From contig CACYKE010000006.1 in assembly GCA_902774925.1 (NCBI GenBank), forward strand, positions 1 to 64,000: a stretch of 64,000 nucleotides of DNA, read 5' to 3'. The DNA comes from an uncultured Prevotellaceae bacterium. Lineage in GTDB: Bacteria; Bacteroidota; Bacteroidia; Bacteroidales; Bacteroidaceae. Below are positions 7,416-16,403 of the stretch, in pieces. Both the position numbers and the translations under genes were made by a program. Numbering within the stretch: position 1 is the stretch's first letter; each line of letters begins with the position of its first letter. Below the pieces are notes generated by a model that saw only the letters and a list, made by a program, of their open reading frames with translations, searched no databases and was not told the origin of the DNA.

Positions 7416-8195
7416 ATGCAAATAGATATTGACCAGACACGATGGTATGACCGCATTTGGGCATCGTTTATTTTTTTTACGCGACTGCCTTTCTGGCGAC
7501 TGCATCAACCAGCACAGGAGTGTTATAAGACGGTGGTGGAGCACTGGCCGCTGACGGGTTGGCTCACGGGTGGGCTGATGGCAGCAACGCTATGGGTGGG
7601 TATCATGTATCTGCCTTACATGGTGGCAGTGCTGCTGGCTATCGTGGTCCGGTTGCTTGTGACAGGCGCCTTACATGAAGACGGACTGGCGGATTTCCTT
7701 GATGGCTTTGGAGGCGGAGGCTCTGACAGAGAGCGCATCCTCACCATCATGAAAGACTCGCATATCGGCACGTATGGTGTCATCGGACTCATCCTTTACC
7801 ATCTTTTATTAGCAGCAACGCTCCTGTCGATGACTCCCACGATGGCGGCACTGACCATTCTGGCGGCATCATCATATGCACGCATGGTGACGGCACAGCT
7901 CATCATGATGATGCCTTATGCCCGACGTGAAGAAGATGCGAAGGCAAAGACCGTTTATCGCAAGATGGACTGGCGTGCAAGCGTCAGCCTTGCCATACAA
8001 GGACTGTTGCCGATGGGGTTATATCTGTGGTATACAGAGCTGCCGTGGGAATTGGTCATCTTCCTGCCTTGCATCGTGATGTATTTTCTCTATCTGCTCA
8101 TTTGGAACAAGCTCCGTGGCTATACGGGTGACTGTTGTGGAGCGGTGTGCCTGTTGGTAGAACTGGCAGTTTATTTAGTAGTTTGTGCCCTATGA
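7416..8195 (+). CDS. cobS: adenosylcobinamide-GDP ribazoletransferase (cobalamin synthase)
   Basis: A 259-residue membrane enzyme that joins adenosylcobinamide-GDP and alpha-ribazole to give adenosylcobalamin (phosphate). Motifs: ASFIFFTRLPF near the N-terminus, LVTGALHEDGLADFLDGFGGG (metal-binding acidic motif), MKDSHIGTYGV and the end GDCCGAVCLLVELA. Several hydrophobic helices are present. The start is the ATG at 7416 just after the promoter; an upstream in-frame ATG would run through the promoter and the btuF 5' end. The stop overlaps the cobU start (ATGA), so cobS and cobU are coupled. Confidence 0.92.
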   Translation: MQIDIDQTRWYDRIWASFIFFTRLPFWRLHQPAQECYKTVVEHWPLTGWLTGGLMAATLWVGIMYLPYMVAVLLAIVVRLLVTGALHEDGLADFLDGFGGGGSDRERILTIMKDSHIGTYGVIGLILYHLLLAATLLSMTPTMAALTILAASSYARMVTAQLIMMMPYARREEDAKAKTVYRKMDWRASVSLAIQGLLPMGLYLWYTELPWELVIFLPCIVMYFLYLLIWNKLRGYTGDCCGAVCLLVELAVYLVVCAL

Positions 8196-8701
8196 AAAAG
8201 ATCATTCTCATTACTGGCGGCCAGCGTTCGGGCAAAAGTACAAAAGCCGAGGAACTGGCATTAAGCCTATCGGATAATCCCGTTTATGTAGCAACTGCCA
8301 AGGTGTGGGACGATGAGTTCCGTGAACGCGTCCGCCGTCACCAAGAGCGACGTGGCCCACAGTGGACGAATATCGAGGAGGAAATCCATCTGAGTCGTCA
8401 CGACCTAACGGGTAGGGTGGTGGTCATCGATTGTGTGACGTTGTGGCTTACGAACTTCTTCTTTGCCAATGACTCCGATGTCGATAAATCGTTAGAGTTG
8501 GCAAAGGCTGAGTTTGACGCCTTTACCAATCACGATGCTACCTATATATTTGTAACCAACGAGATAGGTTTGGGAGGTGTCAGCGAGAATGCCCTTCAGC
8601 GCAGGTTTACTGACCTACAAGGTTGGATGAACCAGTATATAGCGCAGAAGGCTGATGAAGTCATATTGATGGTGAGTGGAATTGCCGTCAAGGTAAAATA
8701 A
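8192..8701 (+). CDS. cobU: adenosylcobinamide kinase / guanylyltransferase
   Basis: A 169-residue enzyme that phosphorylates adenosylcobinamide and transfers GMP to it. The P-loop GGQRSGKST follows the start. YVATAKVWDDEFRERVRRH contains the conserved (A/T)-x-D-E-F segment with the nucleotide-accepting histidine in RRHQERR, followed by WTNIEEE, VIDCVTLWLTNFFF and TNEIGLGGV. Length is normal for the family. The start at 8192 overlaps the cobS stop and places the P-loop near the N-terminus as usual. Confidence 0.93.
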   Translation: MKKIILITGGQRSGKSTKAEELALSLSDNPVYVATAKVWDDEFRERVRRHQERRGPQWTNIEEEIHLSRHDLTGRVVVIDCVTLWLTNFFFANDSDVDKSLELAKAEFDAFTNHDATYIFVTNEIGLGGVSENALQRRFTDLQGWMNQYIAQKADEVILMVSGIAVKVK

Positions 8702-8739
8702 GGACGAAATAACGTGATTACGTTATAACGATAAACGAC
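8702..8739. repeat. ATAACG-word spacer
   Basis: The cobU-cobT spacer is built from ATAACG/TTACG words (GAAATAACGTGATTACG, then ATAACGATAAACGACATG). A similar spacer built from the same word precedes the imelysin gene. Confidence 0.45.
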
Positions 8740-9789
8740 ATGAATAAAACATTCGATATTCATCCTATAGACCGCTCGATGCAGGCGGCGATACAAGCAA
8801 AGATAGATAACCTGAACAAACCCAAAGGTTCGTTAGGACGATTGGAAGAGTTGGCCATGCAGGTGTGTCTGATTCAGCAGACGTTAGAACCTTCGTTGGC
8901 GCATCCTTGTCATCTGCTTTTGGGTGGCGACCATGGTATTGAACGCGAGGGTGTGAGTGTATCACCCCGTGAGGTCACCTGGCAACAGATGATTAACTTC
9001 ACCCGTGGCGGTGGCGGCGTCAATATGTTCTGCCGTCAGCATGGTTATAAGTTACGCGTTGTGGATGTGGGTGTTGACTACGACCTGTCGAATGTTCCAG
9101 GAATTATTGACCGCAAGATAGCCCGTGGCACCAAGAACTTCTTGTATGAACCCGCCATGAGTGAGGAGGAATTTAATCAGGCGATTGCTGTGGGCGTCGA
9201 TTTAGTTGACGATTGCTTTGCTGAGGGCTGCCGTGTGCTATGCATTGGAGAAATGGGCATTGGCAATACGTCGCCTTCGAGCATCTGGATGAGTCTGTTT
9301 GGTGATATTCCGCTGAAGGAGTGCATCGGTGCAGGCGCAGGTCTTAACAACGATGGCATTCGTCATAAATATGAGGTGCTTTCGAAAGCCCTCAAAAACT
9401 ATCGCACTGCCATACCTCAGCCATCTGCCATCAGCCCTCTTTACTATTTTGGTGGTTTCGAGATGATTGCTGCTATTGGCGCCATGCTTCGCGCTGCCGA
9501 GCAACACCTTGTAATATTAGTCGACGGCTTTATCATGACGGCCTGCGCTCTGGCCGCTATCCGTCTCTATCCTGACTCGCAAGACTACATGATATTCACC
9601 CATTGTGGTGATGAGAGCGGCCACAAAATGATGCTTGACATGGTGGATGCCAATCCTTTGTTGTATTTGGGTTTGCGATTAGGCGAGGGAACAGGTGCTT
9701 TATGCGCGTTCCCCATCATTGATTCCGCTGTCCGGATGATGAACGAGATGAACAACTTCCAGAACGCAAAGATTACGAAATACTTCTGA
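8740..9789 (+). CDS. cobT: nicotinate-nucleotide--dimethylbenzimidazole phosphoribosyltransferase
   Basis: A 349-residue enzyme that makes alpha-ribazole phosphate from nicotinate mononucleotide and the lower-ligand base. Motifs: NKPKGSLGRLEELA at the start, LLGGDHGIEREGVS, TRGGGGVN, GEMGIGNTSPSS, GAGAGL and the C-terminal LGLRLGEGTGA containing the catalytic Glu. It completes the nucleotide-loop trio cobS-cobU-cobT. It converges with the hemerythrin regulator with a 3-nt gap. Confidence 0.93.
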   Translation: MNKTFDIHPIDRSMQAAIQAKIDNLNKPKGSLGRLEELAMQVCLIQQTLEPSLAHPCHLLLGGDHGIEREGVSVSPREVTWQQMINFTRGGGGVNMFCRQHGYKLRVVDVGVDYDLSNVPGIIDRKIARGTKNFLYEPAMSEEEFNQAIAVGVDLVDDCFAEGCRVLCIGEMGIGNTSPSSIWMSLFGDIPLKECIGAGAGLNNDGIRHKYEVLSKALKNYRTAIPQPSAISPLYYFGGFEMIAAIGAMLRAAEQHLVILVDGFIMTACALAAIRLYPDSQDYMIFTHCGDESGHKMMLDMVDANPLLYLGLRLGEGTGALCAFPIIDSAVRMMNEMNNFQNAKITKYF

Positions 9790-9792
9790 TCC

Positions 9793-10752
9793 TTATAGCT
9801 TTACGCTCGAGATATCCACGAGTCCATTCACAATGGCATAGATGGTGAGACCCGCAGGAGAGTGAATCTGTAGTTTGCGCGCAATGTTGCGGCGATGGGT
9901 GATGACGGTATTGACGGAGATGCACAATCGATCGGCAATTTCCTTGTTCTGCAGTCCTTGCACAACACCGATGATGACATCGCGTTCGCGGTCGCTGAGT
10001 GCTTCGTTGGCGTCCTGTCCGCTCTTGAACACCATTTGCGAAATGTTCTTCGAGACGTCCTCCCGATTGGTGGTGCGTTCGAGGCGCTTGATGGCTGGCG
10101 TGAAGATATGGTCCTCGACCTCTGCGTGCTGGCGTAACCATTCCTCGTTGTTGTAGATGTCGTAAAGCGTTGCCGTCAGTTGGTTGTTACGATGTGCATC
10201 GGCTGGCAGGTACTTGATAATCATGAGTTTCAGTTCGCGAAGCTTCTTGTCCGTCTGTTCGTGGTGCTTCGAGAAAGTCTCAACGTTATAGTCTTTCATA
10301 GGACGGCCTTCAAGTAGCGATTCGACATAGGGGAAGAGTGTTTTCTCCTCGTATTTCATGTGGCGACGAATCTCCTGCGCGTATTCCTCATAAAGCTTCA
10401 TGATGAGCATGCCCAGCGCATCGTTCTCGCTGATGCTTTCCTGTAACTCGCGACGGATGAAGGGCAGTTGGAAGTCAAGATAATATGTGTGGCTGGCTTT
10501 CAGATAATGCAACAGCGTAGGCACGTTGATTTGTTCGTCATCCTCATAAGTGGTGATGTCGTTCAGTTGTGCGTTGACTACTGCCAGGAAGGTGTAGGTA
10601 TCCACTCCGTTCATCAGGCATGTTTCGCTGACCGTCTTATCGCCAAAACCCAGGTTAATGCCAAACGAGCCCAATGCCTGCAGCACACTGTAGTTGTCCT
10701 TGATGAGCGTTATCATCTTGTCGCCCGCCTCATACATCTTCACGTTCTTCAT
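9793..10752 (-). CDS. hemerythrin-domain LuxR-type transcriptional regulator
   Basis: A 319-residue protein combining three parts. The N-terminus (about 1-60) resembles the ScdA/RIC N-terminal domain (VLQALGSFGINLGFGDKTV) but lacks the usual CC motif. The middle (about 90-235) is a hemerythrin-like helical bundle with the metal-ligand pattern HTYYLDF, HMKYEEKTLFPYVE, KHHEQTDK and HAEVEDHIFTPA. The C-terminus (about 255-319) is a LuxR/GerE helix-turn-helix (LSDRERDVIIGVVQGLQNKE, ISVNTVITHRRNI). It probably senses oxygen, NO or iron state through a di-iron centre and regulates transcription. An earlier ATG at 10785 lies inside the promoter, so 10752 is used. It diverges from the imelysin operon, its likely target. 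Confidence 0.82.
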   Translation of the reverse strand: MKNVKMYEAGDKMITLIKDNYSVLQALGSFGINLGFGDKTVSETCLMNGVDTYTFLAVVNAQLNDITTYEDDEQINVPTLLHYLKASHTYYLDFQLPFIRRELQESISENDALGMLIMKLYEEYAQEIRRHMKYEEKTLFPYVESLLEGRPMKDYNVETFSKHHEQTDKKLRELKLMIIKYLPADAHRNNQLTATLYDIYNNEEWLRQHAEVEDHIFTPAIKRLERTTNREDVSKNISQMVFKSGQDANEALSDRERDVIIGVVQGLQNKEIADRLCISVNTVITHRRNIARKLQIHSPAGLTIYAIVNGLVDISSVKL

Positions 10753-10782
10753 CTTGCGTACCTTATTAATAATTTGACGGTG

Positions 10783-10813
10783 CAAAATTAATCATTTTCC
10801 ATGAAACATGCAA
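10783..10813 (-). promoter_or_regulatory. promoter of the hemerythrin regulator
   Basis: On the minus strand, TTG (10813-10811), 20 nt, TAATTTTG (10790-10783). This decides the start codon: transcription should begin near 10779, downstream of the alternative ATG at 10785. Confidence 0.65.
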
Positions 10814-10845
10814 TAGTCCTGAAGGCATTTCATTATTTTTAGGTA

Positions 10846-10876
10846 TTGCGGTATTTGTTGAAACTCCTTACCTTTG
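10846..10876 (+). promoter_or_regulatory. promoter of the porin-imelysin operon
   Basis: TTG (10846-10848), 20 nt, TACCTTTG (10869-10876). The ATG of the porin gene follows at 10904. The 150-nt interval to the divergent regulator start would hold any shared operator. Confidence 0.7.
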
Positions 10877-10903
10877 CAGCCGAAATTGAAAGTGTATGTG
10901 AAA

Positions 10904-12178
10904 ATGAAAAGAATTGGATTCGCATTATTTGTATTTGTTAGTTTAAACTGCTGGGCGGGAAACGACGGAGACAGCATCCGTCGCTCACGCCTTAGCGTTG
11001 GAGGCTATGGCGAGGCGGTGTTCTCGCGCAATTTCTATAGTGACCATGTAAGCCGCTACAGTCAACCCGAGGAACATAAGAATGACCCCAGTCACGGACG
11101 TTTCGATATTCCCCACGCAGTCATCTATTTAGGTTACGACTTCGGCAAGGGCTGGACGTTCGGTACCGAGATAGAGTTCGAACACGGAGGCAACGGCATT
11201 GCTTACGAGAAGGAGGACGAGGAAGGTGGAGAATGGGAACAGGAGACTGAGAAAGGCGGTGAGGTAGAGCTGGAACAATTTTGGATTCAGAAGTCGTTCT
11301 CGCGTGCCGTCAACGTCCGCGCTGGACATATCGTGGTGCCAGTCGGTTTGACCAACGCCCATCACGAACCTCTGAGTTTCTTCACCGTCTATCGTCCTGA
11401 GGGCGAGAGCACTATCATGCCCTGTACGTGGCACCAGACGGGCGTATCGCTGTGGGGCCGATATAAGGACTTCCGCTACGAGGCGCAGTTTGTGGCAGGT
11501 CTGAATGCCGACAACTTCACCAACGTCGGGTGGATTAAGAAAGGTCATAAATCTCCAATGGAGTTCGACGTTGCTAATAAGTATGGCGTATCTCTTCGTC
11601 TGGACAACTACACTGTTCCCGGCTTGCGCATCGGACTCAGCGGATACTACGGTCATAGCATCGGAAACAGCTATCCGCGCAATGCCAATGGTGTGGATGC
11701 GGAATACAAGGGCGTTGTAGCTATTGGTGCCTTCGACTTCACGTATAAAGCCCACAACTGGATTGTTCGCGGACAGGCCGACTATGGTTATCTGGGCGAT
11801 GCAGAACAACTGAAATATGTGTATAACCGCCTGAACTCAAAGTCGCCTTATAAGCATTCGGCCTTTGTGTCAAAGAATGCCTATGCTGTGGGTATCGAAG
11901 CCGGTTACGACGTATTCTCGCAGATTGCATCGATGCGTGCGGACAATCAGAAATTGTATGTCTTCGGTCGCTATGAAGCATATAACCCCTACGCCAGCAA
12001 TACCAAGGGCACGGCCTACGACTATACTGCCGTAAAGCGTATGGCATTTGGCGTGAACTATCATCCCGTGCCCCAGATAGTCATCAAGGCTGAATATTCG
12101 AAGCGGTTCCTCAAGTCCATCTACAACGACGAACCCAGCTTCAATATCGGGGTGGCGTATGAGGGATTTTTCCTTTAA
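10904..12178 (+). CDS. outer-membrane porin-like protein of an iron cluster
   Basis: A 424-residue beta-barrel protein. The signal peptide MKRIGFALFVFVSLNCWAG is cut near residue 19. The rest shows alternating aromatic/polar strands (LSVGGYGEAVFSRNFYSD, WTFGTEIEFEHGG, VRAGHIVVPVGLTNAHHEP, MAFGVNYHPVPQIVIKAEYSK) typical of porins of the phosphate-selective O/P type. An acidic loop (EKEDEEGGEWEQETEKGGEVELEQ) could bind cations. First gene of an operon with imelysin, di-haem protein and CcsA, so a role in metal or haem passage is inferred. A TTG start at 10874 lies inside the promoter and was rejected. Confidence 0.75.
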   Translation: MKRIGFALFVFVSLNCWAGNDGDSIRRSRLSVGGYGEAVFSRNFYSDHVSRYSQPEEHKNDPSHGRFDIPHAVIYLGYDFGKGWTFGTEIEFEHGGNGIAYEKEDEEGGEWEQETEKGGEVELEQFWIQKSFSRAVNVRAGHIVVPVGLTNAHHEPLSFFTVYRPEGESTIMPCTWHQTGVSLWGRYKDFRYEAQFVAGLNADNFTNVGWIKKGHKSPMEFDVANKYGVSLRLDNYTVPGLRIGLSGYYGHSIGNSYPRNANGVDAEYKGVVAIGAFDFTYKAHNWIVRGQADYGYLGDAEQLKYVYNRLNSKSPYKHSAFVSKNAYAVGIEAGYDVFSQIASMRADNQKLYVFGRYEAYNPYASNTKGTAYDYTAVKRMAFGVNYHPVPQIVIKAEYSKRFLKSIYNDEPSFNIGVAYEGFFL

Positions 12179-12185
12179 TCGGAAT

Positions 12186-12226
12186 CACGAAATAACGGAA
12201 TAACGGTATAACGAAATAATAATAGA
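12186..12226. repeat. AATAACGG-word spacer
   Basis: The spacer before the imelysin gene consists of CGAAATAACGG, AATAACGG, TATAACG and AAATAATAATAG words in tandem. The same word builds the cobU-cobT spacer. Confidence 0.55.
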
Positions 12227-12233
12227 AAAAGAA

Positions 12234-13493
12234 ATGAAAAAGATTATTTACTCTTTGGCCCTGATGATGGGCGTAATGACATTCACTGCCTGTAGCAGTG
12301 ACAGCAACGACAACAATGACAATGTCGACAAGTACAAAGACCGCTCATATGGTACGGCGGCCATTGATGCCTGTGCTGATGTCGTAAACCAGTTTGAGAA
12401 CGCTAACAAGGTAATTGCTCAAGCTAGTCTGACCGCAGAGCAGGAGGAATATCTGCGTCAGGTACTGACAGGATTGGTTAGCAATGTAATCATACCTACA
12501 TACACCAATCTGGCTAATGACGTAGAGGATTTGGAGAAGACCCTCAATGGTCTGACCGTCAATACCATTACCCAGACACAGATTGATAAGGCGTGCACAG
12601 ACTTCAAGGCTGCACGACTGAACTGGGAACAATCAGAGGCTTTCCTCATGGGTGCAGCCAGCGATTTCGACATCGACCCCACCATCGACTCGTGGCCTTT
12701 GAACCGCACGCTGTTGCTGAGCTATTTCAACAACGGCATGGACGAAGAGATGCTTGAAGATGCTACTATTCTCGGTTTCCACGCTTTGGAGTTCATCCTG
12801 TTCCGCGATGGACAGCCTCGTAAGGTTGCCGAGTTGCAGGGTAACGACACTTACAAGAACTTCGAGAAAGTCAGTGGTGCTCAGGAATTGGCATACGCCC
12901 AGACTATCTGCAAACTTCTGAAAGAGCGTTGCTTCCAGTTGCAGGTTGCCTGGGAGGGAGAAACCGCTCAAAATACCAATCGCGTCAATGTTGTCAAGGC
13001 TGCTGGTCTCGACTACACCACAGAGGCCGGTCTGAGCTATGGCACCAATCTTCTTACGGCTGGTCTTGATGGTAGTAAGAGTACGTTCAGCTCACTGAAA
13101 GCCGCCGTTGCTCAGGTGTTGAGTAATGATGAGGGTTCGTGTGTGGCTATTGCCAACGAGGTGGGTACCGCCAAGATTGCCAATCCTTTCTCTGCTGGCG
13201 ACGTATCTTACGTAGAGTCACCCTATAGCTACAACTCCATCAAGGACTTCCAGGACAATATCCGCTCTATCCGTAACGTGTGGTATGGCAGCACCAGCGG
13301 CAATGCGGCTAGCATTTGTTTCAATGGTTTCTTTGCCAGTGTCGACAAGAATGATGTTAACACCAAGGTTACTGGTGCTTTCAATGATGCAATCAATAAG
13401 ATTGGTGCGATGCCGGCTCCTTTCGTAAAATACTGCTGCACTATCTGGAACATCAACTTCGAGGACGATGAGGATTGGGAGACAGAAGAATAA
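12234..13493 (+). CDS. imelysin-family (IrpA/EfeO M75-type) lipoprotein
   Basis: A 419-residue lipoprotein with lipobox FTAC (Cys about residue 20) and an acidic Asp/Asn-rich tether. The body is the helical imelysin fold with the conserved GxHxxE motif in LGFHALEFILFRDG. Other family marks are ADVVNQFE, ARLNWEQSEAFLMG and IDSWPLNR. Imelysins are surface or periplasmic proteins of iron uptake; the GxHxxE site probably binds iron or another metal. Followed 19 nt later by the di-haem protein gene. Linkage of imelysin with DUF1111 proteins is, as I recall, also seen in Pseudomonas, which supports an iron role. Confidence 0.88.
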   Translation: MKKIIYSLALMMGVMTFTACSSDSNDNNDNVDKYKDRSYGTAAIDACADVVNQFENANKVIAQASLTAEQEEYLRQVLTGLVSNVIIPTYTNLANDVEDLEKTLNGLTVNTITQTQIDKACTDFKAARLNWEQSEAFLMGAASDFDIDPTIDSWPLNRTLLLSYFNNGMDEEMLEDATILGFHALEFILFRDGQPRKVAELQGNDTYKNFEKVSGAQELAYAQTICKLLKERCFQLQVAWEGETAQNTNRVNVVKAAGLDYTTEAGLSYGTNLLTAGLDGSKSTFSSLKAAVAQVLSNDEGSCVAIANEVGTAKIANPFSAGDVSYVESPYSYNSIKDFQDNIRSIRNVWYGSTSGNAASICFNGFFASVDKNDVNTKVTGAFNDAINKIGAMPAPFVKYCCTIWNINFEDDEDWETEE

Positions 13494-13512
13494 TCATTAA
13501 CAGACATCAGAT

Positions 13513-15264
13513 ATGAACAAACTATCACGACTATTTTTCGTGAGCATGCTGGCAGCCCCTATGCTGTCAGCATGTTCCGACGATAATGACAACCTGTCGA
13601 ATCTAGGCCCTTTGACGCCTGAGGAACAGACGTTTGGCAAGGCTGTTGGAAACTTTACTGCCGAGGAATGGTATCCTGGTGGACAGTTGGGAACTACAGA
13701 GAAAGCCAGCTATTCGGCTCCTGCTCCGGCAGTGACCAATCAGGCTGGTATGGAGGAAGACTTCATTGTTGGTGAGGGATTCTTCGAGAAACTCTACACT
13801 TTCGAACAGGAGCCCCGTAAGGGTCTTGGCCCTGCTTGGGTTCGTAACTCTTGTATTGCCTGTCACCCCAGCTATGGTCACGGCAAGCGCCAGACGGAGT
13901 ATCGTGCCAACACCATCGGTAACGGTTATCTGCTGGTGATTTATCATCCCGATACAAATGGCTATATCACGGAAGTAACGGGAATGCCTCAGACGCAGGC
14001 CATGTCACCCTTTAAAGCTCCCATCGACGAGAACCAAATTTCCATTGAGTGGAAGAATGTCACGGAGATGGAGAGTGGGTTGCCCATGCAGTTTGCGGAC
14101 GGCGAGACGTATGCCCTCATTTATCCGGAGGTGCGCATTCCGCAGTCGGCGTTCAACACCAATCCGAAGCCATCGAACTACGACGTTCGTCTGGAATCGA
14201 CCATCGGCGTTTATGGCACAGGTCTGCTCGATGCCATTGATGACGAGGAAATCGAGGCGCAATGGAAGGCTGAGGCTCCATATGTCGAACTGAATCCCGC
14301 CATGTGGGACAAGGAGGCTGGCAAGTTCAAGGCCTCTGCCTACTATTCTGCCGGTTATAACGATACAGGTACTTTCCATGGTGACCACGGTCCCCTGAAG
14401 CGTTTCACTTACGCCATGACGCGTGGCACATTACAGGACGGAGCTGGTGCTAACGCCATTTGGAACATCACCAACGTCACCCGCAGCGACCGCCACTGGC
14501 TTTACACCACTCCCGCTTGGGCAAAGGCACAAAGTGAAGATGAGGATGTGCTCAAATATATCAAGGAACACGGCGCTTCGGAGTCGAGCATCCTGCATCC
14601 TTACTATGCCGACGGCACCAGCGAAGGTATTGCCAATCGTGTGAACAAGATTCTGAGCTGTTCGTCGATTGCGAAGAAAGAGACTTTCGACAAGTATCTG
14701 TTCAATGGTGCGCCTTACAATGGCAAGGATGAGATGACCGACAAGCAGTATTATCAGTTTATGGTTTGGCACCGTGGCCTCGCAGTTCCTGCAGCACGTA
14801 ATCTGAACGACACTAAGGTACAGCGCGGCAAGGAGCTGTTCTCGAAGATGGGCTGTGCTCAGTGTCACCGTCCGTCATGGAAGACTGGTAAGGACGATAT
14901 GTGGGTGGATGCTTCCACGAAGGCCTACGCCAAGAGTGTCGGTAAGGATGCAAGCAAGATGCTCCCGAAATATCCCAACCAGACCATTTGGCCCTATACC
15001 GATATGGTGCAGCATCGTCTGTTTATGAAGAACGATATCCGCACGGGCTGGTGTCGCACTACGCCGTTGTGGGGCCGCGGACTGAGCCGTTTGCTGACGG
15101 GTGCTGACGACCGATTGCACGACTGTCGCGCACGCACCGTCCTTGAGGCGATTATGTGGCACGGCTACTCAAAACAGTCGGATGGCTACCGCGCTACCGA
15201 ACAGTTCTTCCATCTGTCAAAGGACGATCGTGATGCCGTCATCAAATTCATCGAGGCGATATAA
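13513..15264 (+). CDS. di-haem cytochrome c, DUF1111 (thiol oxidoreductase-like) lipoprotein
   Basis: A 583-residue exported lipoprotein (lipobox LSAC, Cys about residue 21). It has two c-type haem sites, CIACH (about residue 115) and CAQCH (about residue 455), as in the di-haem oxidoreductase family DUF1111. Conserved surroundings are GPAWVRNSCIACHPSYGHG, RWHRG-like VWHRGLAVPAARN and the C-terminal RTTPLWGRGLSR with IMWHGYS. It could reduce ferric iron or detoxify peroxide next to the imelysin. The following gene is a cytochrome c assembly protein, which it needs for haem attachment. The substrate is not known. Confidence 0.85.
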   Translation: MNKLSRLFFVSMLAAPMLSACSDDNDNLSNLGPLTPEEQTFGKAVGNFTAEEWYPGGQLGTTEKASYSAPAPAVTNQAGMEEDFIVGEGFFEKLYTFEQEPRKGLGPAWVRNSCIACHPSYGHGKRQTEYRANTIGNGYLLVIYHPDTNGYITEVTGMPQTQAMSPFKAPIDENQISIEWKNVTEMESGLPMQFADGETYALIYPEVRIPQSAFNTNPKPSNYDVRLESTIGVYGTGLLDAIDDEEIEAQWKAEAPYVELNPAMWDKEAGKFKASAYYSAGYNDTGTFHGDHGPLKRFTYAMTRGTLQDGAGANAIWNITNVTRSDRHWLYTTPAWAKAQSEDEDVLKYIKEHGASESSILHPYYADGTSEGIANRVNKILSCSSIAKKETFDKYLFNGAPYNGKDEMTDKQYYQFMVWHRGLAVPAARNLNDTKVQRGKELFSKMGCAQCHRPSWKTGKDDMWVDASTKAYAKSVGKDASKMLPKYPNQTIWPYTDMVQHRLFMKNDIRTGWCRTTPLWGRGLSRLLTGADDRLHDCRARTVLEAIMWHGYSKQSDGYRATEQFFHLSKDDRDAVIKFIEAI

Positions 15265-15293
15265 TAATCGGGCGGTTTTTCCGTTAGAATAGT

Positions 15294-16403
15294 ATGAAGA
15301 AGACCGTCGTCATCCTATATATTGTGGTGGTTGCCGTCATGGCAGCCGCCACAATCATTGAGAACGCTCAAGGCACGGAGTATGTCTCTGATAACATCTA
15401 TGGTGCATGGTGGTTTTCGGCACTGTGGGCTTTGCTGGCGGCGGCAGGCATCTTCTGGTTTGTCAAGAGCAAGGTTCGCCGTCCGTCGATCGTGGTGCTT
15501 CATCTGTCGTTCTTGGTCATTCTTGCCGGCGCCCTGTTGACGCATCTGACGGCCGTGCAGGGTGTCGTCCCCTTGCGTAAGGGAATACCTACAAATGAGT
15601 ATCTCACTCGCGACATGCGCCTTCACCATCTGCCGTTCACCATCAGTCTGGAGGACTTCGAAATCAAATATTACGAAGACAGCGACGATCCGTCCGACTA
15701 TATCTCCCGCGTCACGATTGACGGCGAGCCTGTTTCCATCTCGATGAACCATATTGCCAGTCGTAGCGGCATCCGTCTCTATCAGATGGATTTTGACCCC
15801 GACTTGCAGGGTAGCATCCTCGCCATGAACAGCGACCCGTGGGGTATTCCCGTTACCTATTGCGGCTACGCGCTGCTCTTCGTGGCGTTGCTGTGGATAC
15901 TCATCGACCCCAAGGGACAGTTCCGCAGTCAGTTATCCGAATTGCGAGGCCGTCGCTACTGGTTGTTGTCCGTTCTCCTCCTGTTCGTTTATGCCTTCCT
16001 GCTTTACCACTTCCTGGGTAAGTATTCCTCGGCCAACCATCCGTTGCCAGTGCTCAACTCCTGGCTTTTGCCCGTCCACGTATCTACTATCATTATGGCT
16101 TATCTCTTGCTGTTCGTTGCCATCTTCGTGCGCGCCATGCTTTATCCGGCACTCGCGTTCCTTGGTTATGGCATCTTCATCGGCGCCATTTGGGCCAACG
16201 TGTCGTGGGGCAACTACTGGTCGTGGGATCCGAAAGAGACGTGGGCTCTCATCACCTTCATGGTTTATGCCGTTCCTGCCCACAAATCCTTCCATTTGTC
16301 AGACAGGTCTTTCCGCCTGTACATGGCGTTGGCGTTCCTCACCATTCTCATGACCTATTTCGGCGTGAACTACCTGTTGGGTGGCATGCATTCATACGCT
16401 TAA
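15294..16403 (+). CDS. ccsA: cytochrome c biogenesis protein, CcsA/ResC type with short ResB-like part
   Basis: A 369-residue membrane protein. The N-terminal third has three hydrophobic helices and an extracytoplasmic segment (VVPLRKGIPTNEYLT, LPFTISLEDFEIKYYED) like a shortened ResB/CcsB. The C-terminal part is CcsA: PVLNSWLLPVHVSTIIMAYLL and the tryptophan-rich haem motif WGNYWSWDPKETWA, with histidines in HKSFH and GMHSY. It brings haem across the membrane and attaches it to CxxCH motifs, here very likely those of the DUF1111 protein. Its 3' end overlaps the convergent cobQ by 12 nt. Confidence 0.87.
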   Translation: MKKTVVILYIVVVAVMAAATIIENAQGTEYVSDNIYGAWWFSALWALLAAAGIFWFVKSKVRRPSIVVLHLSFLVILAGALLTHLTAVQGVVPLRKGIPTNEYLTRDMRLHHLPFTISLEDFEIKYYEDSDDPSDYISRVTIDGEPVSISMNHIASRSGIRLYQMDFDPDLQGSILAMNSDPWGIPVTYCGYALLFVALLWILIDPKGQFRSQLSELRGRRYWLLSVLLLFVYAFLLYHFLGKYSSANHPLPVLNSWLLPVHVSTIIMAYLLLFVAIFVRAMLYPALAFLGYGIFIGAIWANVSWGNYWSWDPKETWALITFMVYAVPAHKSFHLSDRSFRLYMALAFLTILMTYFGVNYLLGGMHSYA

